A stretch of 6,408 nucleotides of DNA from positions 1 to 6,408 of the forward strand of contig JANWJA010000056.1 in NCBI GenBank assembly GCA_025449615.1, given 5' to 3'. The notes beneath the pieces were generated by a model, which saw nothing but the letters and a program-made list of their open reading frames with translations, made no database searches and was not told the DNA's origin. The DNA is from Methyloceanibacter sp. GTDB lineage: Bacteria > Pseudomonadota > Alphaproteobacteria > Rhizobiales > Methyloligellaceae. Below, piece by piece: positions 1-6,408 of the stretch. Position numbers and translations under genes: made by a program. The first letter of the stretch is position 1. Each line of letters starts with the position of its first letter.

Positions 1-139
1 CGGCCGGGCCGCGGCCCCTTTGCGAAAAGCGGAAGACGCATACTTGCTCGATACCTCGAATTTGGATATAGACGCGGCGTTCAGGGCTGCGATCAAAGTG
101 ATCGACGCTGCGATGGGCCATGCAGGGCGCGCCCCATAG
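1..139 (+). CDS. cmk: Cytidylate kinase, C-terminal end (partial)
   Basis: This is the last 45 codons of an open frame (first whole codon at base 2) that enters from the left edge and stops at TAG 137-139. The translated tail carries the run AAPLRKAEDAYLLDTSNLDI followed by an AAFRAAI helix, which matches the end of bacterial cytidylate kinases: a D-x-x-R-x-x-APL lid region, then A-x-D-A-x-LLDT. The enzyme phosphorylates CMP and dCMP with ATP in the cytoplasm. The nucleotide-binding P-loop and most of the protein lie outside the window, so activity cannot be judged. The neighbour supports the call, because cmk directly precedes rpsA in many proteobacteria. The end of the gene is unusual in that its last codons and stop codon form part of a terminator hairpin. 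Confidence 0.9.
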   Translation, partial: GRAAAPLRKAEDAYLLDTSNLDIDAAFRAAIKVIDAAMGHAGRAP

Positions 140-156
140 GGGCGGTGCCCATTTTT
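125..156 (+). terminator. Rho-independent terminator overlapping the cmk stop codon
   Basis: Bases 125-130 pair with 145-150 (six pairs, one of them G-U), and 131-135 pair with 139-143 (five G-C pairs). G144 is bulged and the loop is the three bases ATA (136-138). The 11-pair stem is followed directly by A and five T (152-156), and a second run of five T lies at 161-165. This is the textbook form of an intrinsic terminator. It sits inside the coding end of cmk, with the stop codon TAG spanning the loop and the first base of the 3' arm. It would end cmk transcripts and separate them from rpsA. Ribosomes terminating on cmk would cover the hairpin, so efficiency may depend on translation; that last point is inference. 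Confidence 0.8.
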
Positions 157-222
157 CGCATTTTTCTCCCATCCCAAGCTTTTTCGCCAGAATCCAGGGC
201 GGAGAGGCGGCGTTTTGGCCGT

Positions 223-235
223 GAATAGCCTATTC
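223..235. repeat. Perfect inverted repeat in the rpsA upstream region
   Basis: GAATAG (223-228) and CTATTC (230-235) are exact reverse complements around a single central C. The symmetry ends at base 222. It lies about 90 bases before the rpsA start, in a stretch more A/T-rich than its surroundings. This is the right size for a dimeric regulator site, or it could overlap a promoter -10 region, but it matches no operator I recognise. A 6+6 palindrome can also occur by chance. Confidence 0.35.
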
Positions 236-317
236 CGCGCCAATCCGCCGACCCGCGGTTTGCAAGGGAAACTGGCTTTGAGCCGCGATTGAGTTTTGGA
301 GTCCGAAAGGGACCGAC

Positions 318-322
318 AGGAG
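318..322 (+). promoter_or_regulatory. Ribosome binding site deciding the rpsA start
   Basis: AGGAG lies four bases before ATG 327. A TTG at 324 is in the same frame but would leave only one base of spacing. An in-frame ATG at 348 has no comparable site in front of it. ATG 327 is therefore the best start. Confidence 0.7.
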
Positions 323-326
323 TTTG

Positions 327-2123
<1,797 letters not shown>

Positions 2124-2134
2124 CCTGTACATGA

Positions 2135-2152
2135 GCTCCGAACCTTAGGAGC
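2135..2152 (+). promoter_or_regulatory. Small hairpin in the rpsA-sppA gap, covering an AGGAG
   Basis: GCTCC (2135-2139) pairs with GGAGC (2148-2152) around an eight-base loop. The 3' arm contains most of an AGGAG (2147-2151) that looks like a ribosome binding site for an in-frame GTG at 2154. There is no T-run, so it is not an intrinsic terminator. It may simply hide that first AGGAG and leave the second site, GAGG at 2161-2164, to direct the ATG at 2169. The five-pair stem is weak evidence. Confidence 0.3.
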
Positions 2153-2168
2153 GGTGCAAAGAGGTCCC

Positions 2169-3131
2169 ATGGTTCTCGATGCCGAAGCCGTTATCGATCG
2201 GCGCCGTCTGAAGCGGCGGGTGACGGCATGGCGCATCGCGGCCGTGATGCTGGCGCTGGCCTTCTTGGGCGCACTTGCCCTCAACAACGACCAGATGTCC
2301 GGCCCCGGCGCGCTTCTGCCCCATGTCGCCAGGCTGTCCGTGAGCGGCATCATCACTGATGACCGCAAGATGACGGATTTGATCGACAAGCTCGGCAAGT
2401 CCGATCAGGTGAAAGCGGTCATCCTCGACATCAACAGCCCAGGCGGCACCACCACCGGCGGCGAGGCAATGTATGACGCCATCCGCCGCCTCGCCGAGAA
2501 GAAACCCGTCGTCGCCGTCTGCGGCACGCTCGCCACATCCGCTGCCTATATCGTCGCGCTCGCTTCCGATCGCATCTTCGTCTACGGCAACACCATCACC
2601 GGATCGGTCGGCGTCATCTTCCAATGGGTCGAGGTGACCGATTTGATGAAGACGCTGGGCGTCAAAGTGGAGGAGACCAGGAGCGGCGACTTGAAAGCGG
2701 TCCCCAATCCTTTCATTCCCACTGACGAGAAGGCGCGCGCGCTGACCCAAGAAATGGTGCAGGAGGCCAAGGTCTGGTTCGTGGATCTTGTCGCTCAGCG
2801 CCGGAAGCTCGATCCCAACTCTATTCCTGGTTTGACCGAGGGCCGCATCTATTCCGGCCGTCAGGCCGTCGACCTGAAACTCGTCGATGCCATTGGCGAT
2901 GAACGTGCGGCGAAGGCGTGGTTGGAGAAGGAAAGGCAGGTCACCTCCGGTTTGAGCGTCATTGAATGGAAGCCGGAAGCCGAATCGAGCGGCCTGTTTG
3001 GCTGGGCAGTGCAGTCGGTAGGGTCCAGTCTCGGCTTTTCTTCTGAGCTCATTGCCGCCATGCTTGGTCAAATCACTGACCGTCTCAAGCTTGACGGTCT
3101 CATTTCCCTTTGGCACCCTGCCTCTAGCTAG
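2169..3131 (+). CDS. sppA: Signal peptide peptidase SppA (short, single-domain S49 serine protease)
   Basis: A 320-residue membrane-anchored peptidase that cleaves leftover signal peptides in or next to the inner membrane. The N-terminus has a cytosolic basic stretch (RRRLKRR, residues 11-17), then a hydrophobic anchor at about 22-38. The catalytic domain follows, with NSPGG at 89-93, the nucleophile Ser124 in GTLATSAAY, and the general base Lys176 in [10 protein letters not shown]. The 52-residue spacing between Ser and Lys equals that of Bacillus subtilis SppA (Ser147/Lys199). The length fits the short form with one catalytic domain that assembles into rings, not the duplicated 600-residue E. 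coli form. I chose ATG 2169 because GAGG (2161-2164) precedes it and because homologs start with a short acidic segment before DRRRLKR. An in-frame GTG at 2154 is the alternative. The gap from rpsA is 45 bases without a terminator, so co-transcription is plausible. Confidence 0.93.
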   Translation: MVLDAEAVIDRRRLKRRVTAWRIAAVMLALAFLGALALNNDQMSGPGALLPHVARLSVSGIITDDRKMTDLIDKLGKSDQVKAVILDINSPGGTTTGGEAMYDAIRRLAEKKPVVAVCGTLATSAAYIVALASDRIFVYGNTITGSVGVIFQWVEVTDLMKTLGVKVEETRSGDLKAVPNPFIPTDEKARALTQEMVQEAKVWFVDLVAQRRKLDPNSIPGLTEGRIYSGRQAVDLKLVDAIGDERAAKAWLEKERQVTSGLSVIEWKPEAESSGLFGWAVQSVGSSLGFSSELIAAMLGQITDRLKLDGLISLWHPASS

Positions 3132-3181
3132 CGGGGGCGGCTGCCTGGGGCTTGGGCGATTGCGGCTTTGTGGGGCATGAC

Positions 3182-3460
3182 ATGATCAAGTCTGAGTTGA
3201 TTCAGCAAGTGGCTGGTGCCAATCCGCACCTCTTTCAGCGCGACATCGAGCGCATCATCAATATCGTGCTCGACGAAATCACCGGTGCGCTCGCTCGTGG
3301 CGACCGGGTCGAGTTGCGTGGTTTCGGCGCATTCACGGTGAAGCACCGTGCCGCCCGGCAGGGACGTAATCCCCGCACTGGCGATACCGTGTTCGTCGAG
3401 GACAAATATGTGCCGTTCTTCAAGACCGGCAAGGAACTCCGTGAGCGGTTGAATCGCTAG
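3182..3460 (+). CDS. ihfB: Integration host factor subunit beta
   Basis: A 92-residue DNA-bending protein that pairs with IHF alpha to make sharp U-turns in DNA at promoters, origins and recombination sites. The sequence follows the IHF beta pattern throughout: MIKSELI start, a dimerisation helix region, [14 protein letters not shown], then the DNA-inserting arm GRNPRTG with the intercalating proline at residue 64 (the same position as in E. coli IHF beta), and the end [14 protein letters not shown]. These features set it apart from HU and IHF alpha. The start at ATG 3182 gives the family N-terminus; the frame is open upstream to a TTG at 3152, but the extra residues do not fit. The ribosome binding site is weak (GGGG at 3172-3175, six bases before the ATG). 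It lies 50 bases after sppA. rpsA and ihfB are adjacent in enterobacteria, and here sppA separates them. Confidence 0.96.
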   Translation: MIKSELIQQVAGANPHLFQRDIERIINIVLDEITGALARGDRVELRGFGAFTVKHRAARQGRNPRTGDTVFVEDKYVPFFKTGKELRERLNR

Positions 3461-3500
3461 CGGCGTCCGAACCGGCTTTAGGTTTGAGCGAGGGGTGACC

Positions 3501-3857
3501 GTGCGGCGCAAGCTCATTTTCGGGCTGTTGGTCATTCCCCTCGGCGTGCTTCTCACCGCACTTGCCGTTGTCAACCGCAAACCGACCACTCTTGTGCTCG
3601 ACCCTTTAGGCGGCGCCGATCCGCGTCTTGCCGTCGACGTGCCGCTGTTCTTGCTGATGCTCGGGGCGCTAGCGTTGGGGCTTCTCATCGGCGGCCTCTC
3701 CACTTGGCTCGGACAGAGCAAATGGCGTCGCATGGCCCGGCAGCGCGGCCAAGAATCCGCCCATTGGCGCCGCCAAGCCGACCGGCTCGAAAAGGAGCTG
3801 GAGGCCATGGATGCGGCCAACCGGCCGAGCCCGCTACGCAGCCGGCTAACCGGCTAA
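3501..3857 (+). CDS. lapA: LapA/DUF1049-family inner-membrane protein
   Basis: A 118-residue protein with two hydrophobic helices (about residues 5-24 and 48-70) and a charged, probably coiled-coil C-terminus (about 74-107, rich in R, Q, E and K). The VVNRKP sequence right after helix 1, the short DP-containing loop, and G-rich helix 2 ending in a STWLGQ-K segment match the lipopolysaccharide assembly protein A domain (DUF1049). In E. coli, LapA works with LapB at the inner membrane to control LpxC turnover and LPS assembly. The alphaproteobacterial relatives next to ihfB are similar in architecture but experimentally little studied, so the role is inferred. I chose GTG 3501 because AGGGG (3491-3495) lies five bases before it; an in-frame GTG at 3495 would overlap that site. 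The gene follows ihfB after 40 bases. Confidence 0.82.
   Translation: MRRKLIFGLLVIPLGVLLTALAVVNRKPTTLVLDPLGGADPRLAVDVPLFLLMLGALALGLLIGGLSTWLGQSKWRRMARQRGQESAHWRRQADRLEKELEAMDAANRPSPLRSRLTG
3840..3855 (+). repeat. Hairpin and tandem 8-base repeat at the lapA stop codon
   Basis: AGCCGG (3840-3845) and CCGGCT (3850-3855) form a perfect six-pair stem with a CTAA loop. The same stretch, read as a direct repeat, is CCGGCTAA twice in tandem (3842-3849 and 3850-3857), and the second copy ends exactly with the lapA stop TAA. No T-run follows, so it is not a classical intrinsic terminator. It could be a 3'-end stabiliser or a weak pause site, or just a slippage product. Confidence 0.5.
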
Positions 3858-3951
3858 ATGCTGCGCTGCGATGGACTTAAGGGCCCGGATTGCCTAGGTT
3901 GCGGCCGAACGGGGCATTAGCCCCTGACACCCTCAACCGAAAGCGCCAACC
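3858..3951 (+). promoter_or_regulatory. lapA-trpF intergenic region with GC hairpin at 3911-3924
   Basis: These 94 bases hold no convincing gene. GGGGC (3911-3915) and GCCCC (3920-3924) form a perfect five-pair all-GC stem with an ATTA loop, ending 27 bases before the trpF start. No T-run follows. A 20-codon frame begins at ATG 3858, directly after the lapA stop, and ends within the hairpin, but it contains no tryptophan codon and no ribosome binding site, so it does not look like a trp leader peptide. A promoter for trpFBA might lie here, but no good -35/-10 pair was seen. Confidence 0.4.
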
Positions 3952-4620
3952 GTGCCGGTCAAGGTCAAGATCTGTGGCGTGACAACGCCTGATATCGTCG
4001 AGGTTGCCGCGAGTGCCAGCGCCGATTTTGTCGGCCTGGTGTTCTTCCCGAGGAGCCCGCGCAATGTCGGCGTGGAGACCGCCCGCGTCCTCAGAGAGGC
4101 CGCTCGTGGCAAGCTGGGGACCGTCGCCGTCATGGTCGATCCAGACGACGCGCTGGTGGACAGTGTCGGCGAGGAGGTGCGGCCCGACCTGCTTCAGCTT
4201 CACGGCAACGAAACGCCCGAGCGCGTGGCAGAGATCAAAGCGCGCACTGGCTTGCCCGTGATGAAGGCGATCGGCGTCGCCATCCCGAGCGATATTGCTG
4301 CCGCAAGTCGCTATACGAAAATCGCCGACTATATTCTGTTCGACGCTAAGCCTGATGCCGGCACGTTCCTGCCCGGCGGCAATGCGCAAACTTTCGATTG
4401 GACCATGCTCAGCGGAGCGACGATGCCGTTCGCGCTGTCCGGAGGTCTGACGCCGACCAATGTCGGCGACGCGGTTCGGATGACCGGTGCGTTTCTGGTC
4501 GATGTCTCCTCGGGCGTCGAGCGGGCGCCTGGCAAAAAAGACGTGGCACTGATCCGCCAATTCATTCAGGCAGCGAAAGAAGTCGCGCCCTCGGAAAAGA
4601 CCAGGGTTAAAGCCTCATGA
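3952..4620 (+). CDS. trpF: Phosphoribosylanthranilate isomerase
   Basis: A 222-residue TIM-barrel enzyme that converts N-(5'-phosphoribosyl)anthranilate to the ribulose form CdRP in tryptophan synthesis. The catalytic residues are present: Cys8 in VKICGVT and Asp131 in LFDAKPD. The phosphate-binding loops are also present: LSGGLTP at about 162-168 and DVSSGVE at 184-190. The start is well fixed, because an in-frame TGA lies at 3925-3927 and the first possible start after it is GTG 3952. No good ribosome binding site precedes this GTG, which is odd for the first gene of the trp set. The stop overlaps the trpB start as ATGA (4617-4620), so trpB translation is probably coupled. The enzyme is a separate protein here, not fused to TrpC as in E. 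coli. trpC is not in the window. Confidence 0.96.
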   Translation: MPVKVKICGVTTPDIVEVAASASADFVGLVFFPRSPRNVGVETARVLREAARGKLGTVAVMVDPDDALVDSVGEEVRPDLLQLHGNETPERVAEIKARTGLPVMKAIGVAIPSDIAAASRYTKIADYILFDAKPDAGTFLPGGNAQTFDWTMLSGATMPFALSGGLTPTNVGDAVRMTGAFLVDVSSGVERAPGKKDVALIRQFIQAAKEVAPSEKTRVKAS

Positions 4621-5849
4621 GCACGATGCCCGACACGGCTCTCAATTCTTATCGGACCGGCCCGGATGAGCGCGGCCATTTTGGCCTCTATGGCGGACGC
4701 TTCGTCGCCGAGACGTTGATGCCGCTCATCCTCGAGCTCGAGCAGGCGTACAACGACGCCAAGGCCGATCCAAAATTTCAGAAGGAAATGGATGGCCACC
4801 TCGCGACTTATGTCGGCAGACCGTCGCCGCTCTATTTCGCCGAGCGGCTGACGCAGCATTGCGGCGGCGCCAAAGTCTATTTCAAACGCGAGGAGCTCAA
4901 TCACACCGGCGCGCACAAAGTCAACAATGTGCTCGGCCAGATCATGCTGGCACGGCGCATGGGCAAGACGCGCGTCATCGCCGAGACCGGCGCCGGCATG
5001 CACGGCGTTGCCACCGCCACTCTGTGCGCCAAATTCGGCCTGCCTTGCATCGTCTACATGGGCTCGGTGGATGTCGAGCGGCAGCAGCCGAACGTGCTCC
5101 GGATGAAAATCCTCTGCGCAGAGGTTCGCGCCGTGGAATCCGGTTCCAAGACGCTGAAGGACGCGATGAACGAGGCGTTGCGCGACTGGGTCGCGAACGT
5201 GCACGATACCTTCTACTGCATTGGCACGGTCGCCGGCCCGCACCCATACCCCGCCATGGTGCGCGACTTTCAGTCGATCATCGGCCGCGAGACGCGCGAG
5301 CAGATCATGGCTGCGGAAGGCCGTCTGCCTGATTCACTGATCGCCTGCATCGGTGGCGGCTCCAACGCCATGGGGCTGTTTCACCCCTTCCTCGACGATC
5401 GCTCAATCGAAATCTACGGCGTGGAAGCAGCAGGACTCGGATTGAAGAGCGGCAAGCATGCGGCCTCGATCGCCGGCGGTAAGCCGGGCGTACTGCACGG
5501 CAATCGCACCTATCTCTTGATGGACGGCGACGGCCAGATCGAGGAAGCGCATTCGATCTCCGCTGGTCTCGATTATCCCGGCATTGGTCCCGAGCATGCC
5601 TGGCTCAACGACATGGGCCGCGTGACATTTCTCTCGGCGACCGACAAAGAGGCGGTGGCGGCGTTCCAGCTTTGCAGCAAGCTCGAGGGCATCATCCCGG
5701 CGCTGGAGCCGGCGCACGCGCTTGCTCGTGTGCTCGACCTCGCGCCGCAGAAACCGAAAGATCATTTGATGGTGGTCAACGTGTCCGGGCGCGGCGACAA
5801 GGACCTTGCGTCCGTCGAGCGCTATCTTGGGGGCAAGTCGCTGACATGA
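4617..5849 (+). CDS. trpB: Tryptophan synthase beta chain
   Basis: A 410-residue PLP enzyme that joins indole, channelled from the alpha subunit, with serine to give tryptophan. It is the canonical TrpB1 type, shown by [11 protein letters not shown] with the PLP lysine at residue 101. The catalytic glutamate is Glu123 in AETGAGMHG (22 residues after the lysine, as in E. coli 87/109). The phosphate-binding loop GGGSNAMG has Ser249 and Asn250 (148 residues after the lysine, again as in E. coli). A serine near the pyridine nitrogen is at about residue 390 in [10 protein letters not shown]. The length is normal for alphaproteobacteria. The ATG at 4617 overlaps the trpF stop; AGGG at 4603-4606 can serve as ribosome binding site. 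The stop overlaps the trpA start in the same ATGA manner. Confidence 0.98.
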   Translation: MSTMPDTALNSYRTGPDERGHFGLYGGRFVAETLMPLILELEQAYNDAKADPKFQKEMDGHLATYVGRPSPLYFAERLTQHCGGAKVYFKREELNHTGAHKVNNVLGQIMLARRMGKTRVIAETGAGMHGVATATLCAKFGLPCIVYMGSVDVERQQPNVLRMKILCAEVRAVESGSKTLKDAMNEALRDWVANVHDTFYCIGTVAGPHPYPAMVRDFQSIIGRETREQIMAAEGRLPDSLIACIGGGSNAMGLFHPFLDDRSIEIYGVEAAGLGLKSGKHAASIAGGKPGVLHGNRTYLLMDGDGQIEEAHSISAGLDYPGIGPEHAWLNDMGRVTFLSATDKEAVAAFQLCSKLEGIIPALEPAHALARVLDLAPQKPKDHLMVVNVSGRGDKDLASVERYLGGKSLT

Positions 5850-6408
5850 CGCGCATCGATCGTCGCTTCGCCGCGCTGAAAGACGAGGGCCGCGGTGGGC
5901 TGGTCACCTTCATCACCGCCGGCGATCCGGATCACGACACATCGCTTGCGCTGCTGAAAGCGTTGCCGAAAGCCGGCGCCGACATTATCGAGCTCGGCAT
6001 GCCGTTCTCCGATCCCATGGCCGATGGACCCGCAATTCAGGCCTCGTCGCGGCGCGCGCTCAAAGCAGGCCAGACCATGAAGAAAACCCTCGCCATGGTT
6101 AAGGCTTTTCGCGAGCAGGATAAGACGACCCCGCTCGTGCTGATGGGCTATTACAACCCCATCTATGTGTACCCGGCGGCCTCCTTCCTTAAGGATGCGG
6201 CAACAGCCGGCGTGGATGGTCTCATCGTGGTCGATCTGCCGCCGGAAGAGGACGAGGAGCTACGCCCGGCGGCGTCGGAAGCCGGATTGAATTTTATCCG
6301 GTTGGCCACGCCGACGACGGACGCCAAGCGCTTGCCGGCCGTCCTCGCCAATAGTTCGGGCTTCGTTTATTACGTCTCCATCGCCGGCATTACCGGGACG
6401 GCGGCGCC
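5846..6408 (+). CDS. trpA: Tryptophan synthase alpha chain, N-terminal part (partial)
   Basis: An open frame from ATG 5846 to the right edge, covering 187 whole codons of an expected 270 or so. The alpha subunit cleaves indole-3-glycerol phosphate to indole and glyceraldehyde 3-phosphate and binds TrpB as an alpha2-beta2 complex. The two catalytic residues sit at the same numbers as in Salmonella: Glu49 in [11 protein letters not shown] and Asp60 in MADGP. The frame also carries TFITAGDP near the N-terminus, [19 protein letters not shown] and, just before the edge, [10 protein letters not shown], the start of the mobile loop 6 region. The start overlaps the trpB stop by ATGA (5846-5849); GGGGG at 5829-5833 may help initiation, but coupled translation is likely. 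The rest of the gene lies beyond the window. Confidence 0.96.
   Translation, partial: MTRIDRRFAALKDEGRGGLVTFITAGDPDHDTSLALLKALPKAGADIIELGMPFSDPMADGPAIQASSRRALKAGQTMKKTLAMVKAFREQDKTTPLVLMGYYNPIYVYPAASFLKDAATAGVDGLIVVDLPPEEDEELRPAASEAGLNFIRLATPTTDAKRLPAVLANSSGFVYYVSIAGITGTAA

Larger units (their letters stand above)
140..326 (+). promoter_or_regulatory. rpsA upstream region / mRNA leader
   Basis: These 187 bases lie between cmk and rpsA and contain no convincing gene; the open frames crossing them do not resemble proteins. The first part is the T-rich tail of the cmk terminator. Because that terminator should block read-through, the rpsA promoter is expected here, but I could not find a clear -35/-10 pair by eye. 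A 13-base palindrome lies at 223-235 and a purine-rich ribosome binding site at 318-322. In E. coli, S1 represses translation of its own mRNA through its leader; whether this leader does the same cannot be read from the sequence. Confidence 0.5.

Noticed and set aside
301..313. Four-pair hairpin GTCC/GGAC just before the rpsA ribosome site
   Set aside because: The stem is too short to stand out from chance, and I see no further pairing that would mask the AGGAG.
2145..3116. 323-codon open frame on the minus strand opposite sppA
   Set aside because: Antisense shadow of sppA produced by high GC at third codon positions; the product shows no family features, whereas the + strand has an intact catalytic dyad.
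3858..3920. 20-codon + strand frame directly after the lapA stop, with three cysteines, as a possible trp leader peptide
   Set aside because: No tryptophan codons, no ribosome binding site and no alternative terminator/antiterminator pair; its end inside a hairpin is probably chance.
6163..6351. 62-codon minus-strand frame inside trpA
   Set aside because: Serine/alanine-rich shadow of trpA, which is intact on the + strand with both catalytic residues.

Overview
The window is an ordinary, densely packed, GC-rich chromosomal stretch with every gene on the + strand. Gene order and protein signatures point to an alphaproteobacterium, most likely of the Rhizobiales/Hyphomicrobiales type. The order is cmk (3' end) - rpsA - sppA - ihfB - lapA - trpF - trpB - trpA (5' part). 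In enterobacteria cmk, rpsA and ihfB are also neighbours; the insertion of a short sppA, and the continuation through lapA into trpFBA, is the arrangement I know from alphaproteobacteria. I cannot name the genus from the sequence alone.

Layout. Bases 1-139 are the C-terminal end of cytidylate kinase. A strong intrinsic terminator (125-156) is folded over its stop codon. Bases 140-326 are a non-coding leader for rpsA that contains a 13-base palindrome. rpsA (327-2123) encodes six-domain ribosomal protein S1. sppA (2169-3131) encodes a membrane-anchored signal peptide peptidase with its Ser/Lys dyad intact. ihfB (3182-3460) encodes the IHF beta subunit. lapA (3501-3857) encodes a two-helix membrane protein of the LapA/DUF1049 family. 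A 94-base gap with two small GC-rich hairpins at or next to it leads into trpF (3952-4620), trpB (4617-5849) and trpA (5846 to the window edge). The last three genes are joined by two ATGA stop/start overlaps.

How the genes work together. trpF, trpB and trpA cover phosphoribosylanthranilate isomerisation and the two halves of tryptophan synthase; trpC, which acts between them, is not here. In rhizobia the trp genes are known to be split into trpE(G), trpDC and trpFBA, and this window fits that scheme. rpsA, sppA, ihfB and lapA share direction and short gaps (40-50 bases), so co-transcription is plausible, but their products act in translation, membrane proteolysis, DNA bending and the inner membrane. 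The terminator after cmk implies that rpsA has its own promoter, although no convincing promoter could be read by eye.

I found no mobile element, CRISPR array, RNA gene, phage or defence gene, and no evidence of a new biological system. The observations worth a second look are small cis-acting structures: the terminator over the cmk stop, the palindrome in the rpsA leader, and the hairpins around the rpsA/sppA and lapA/trpF junctions.
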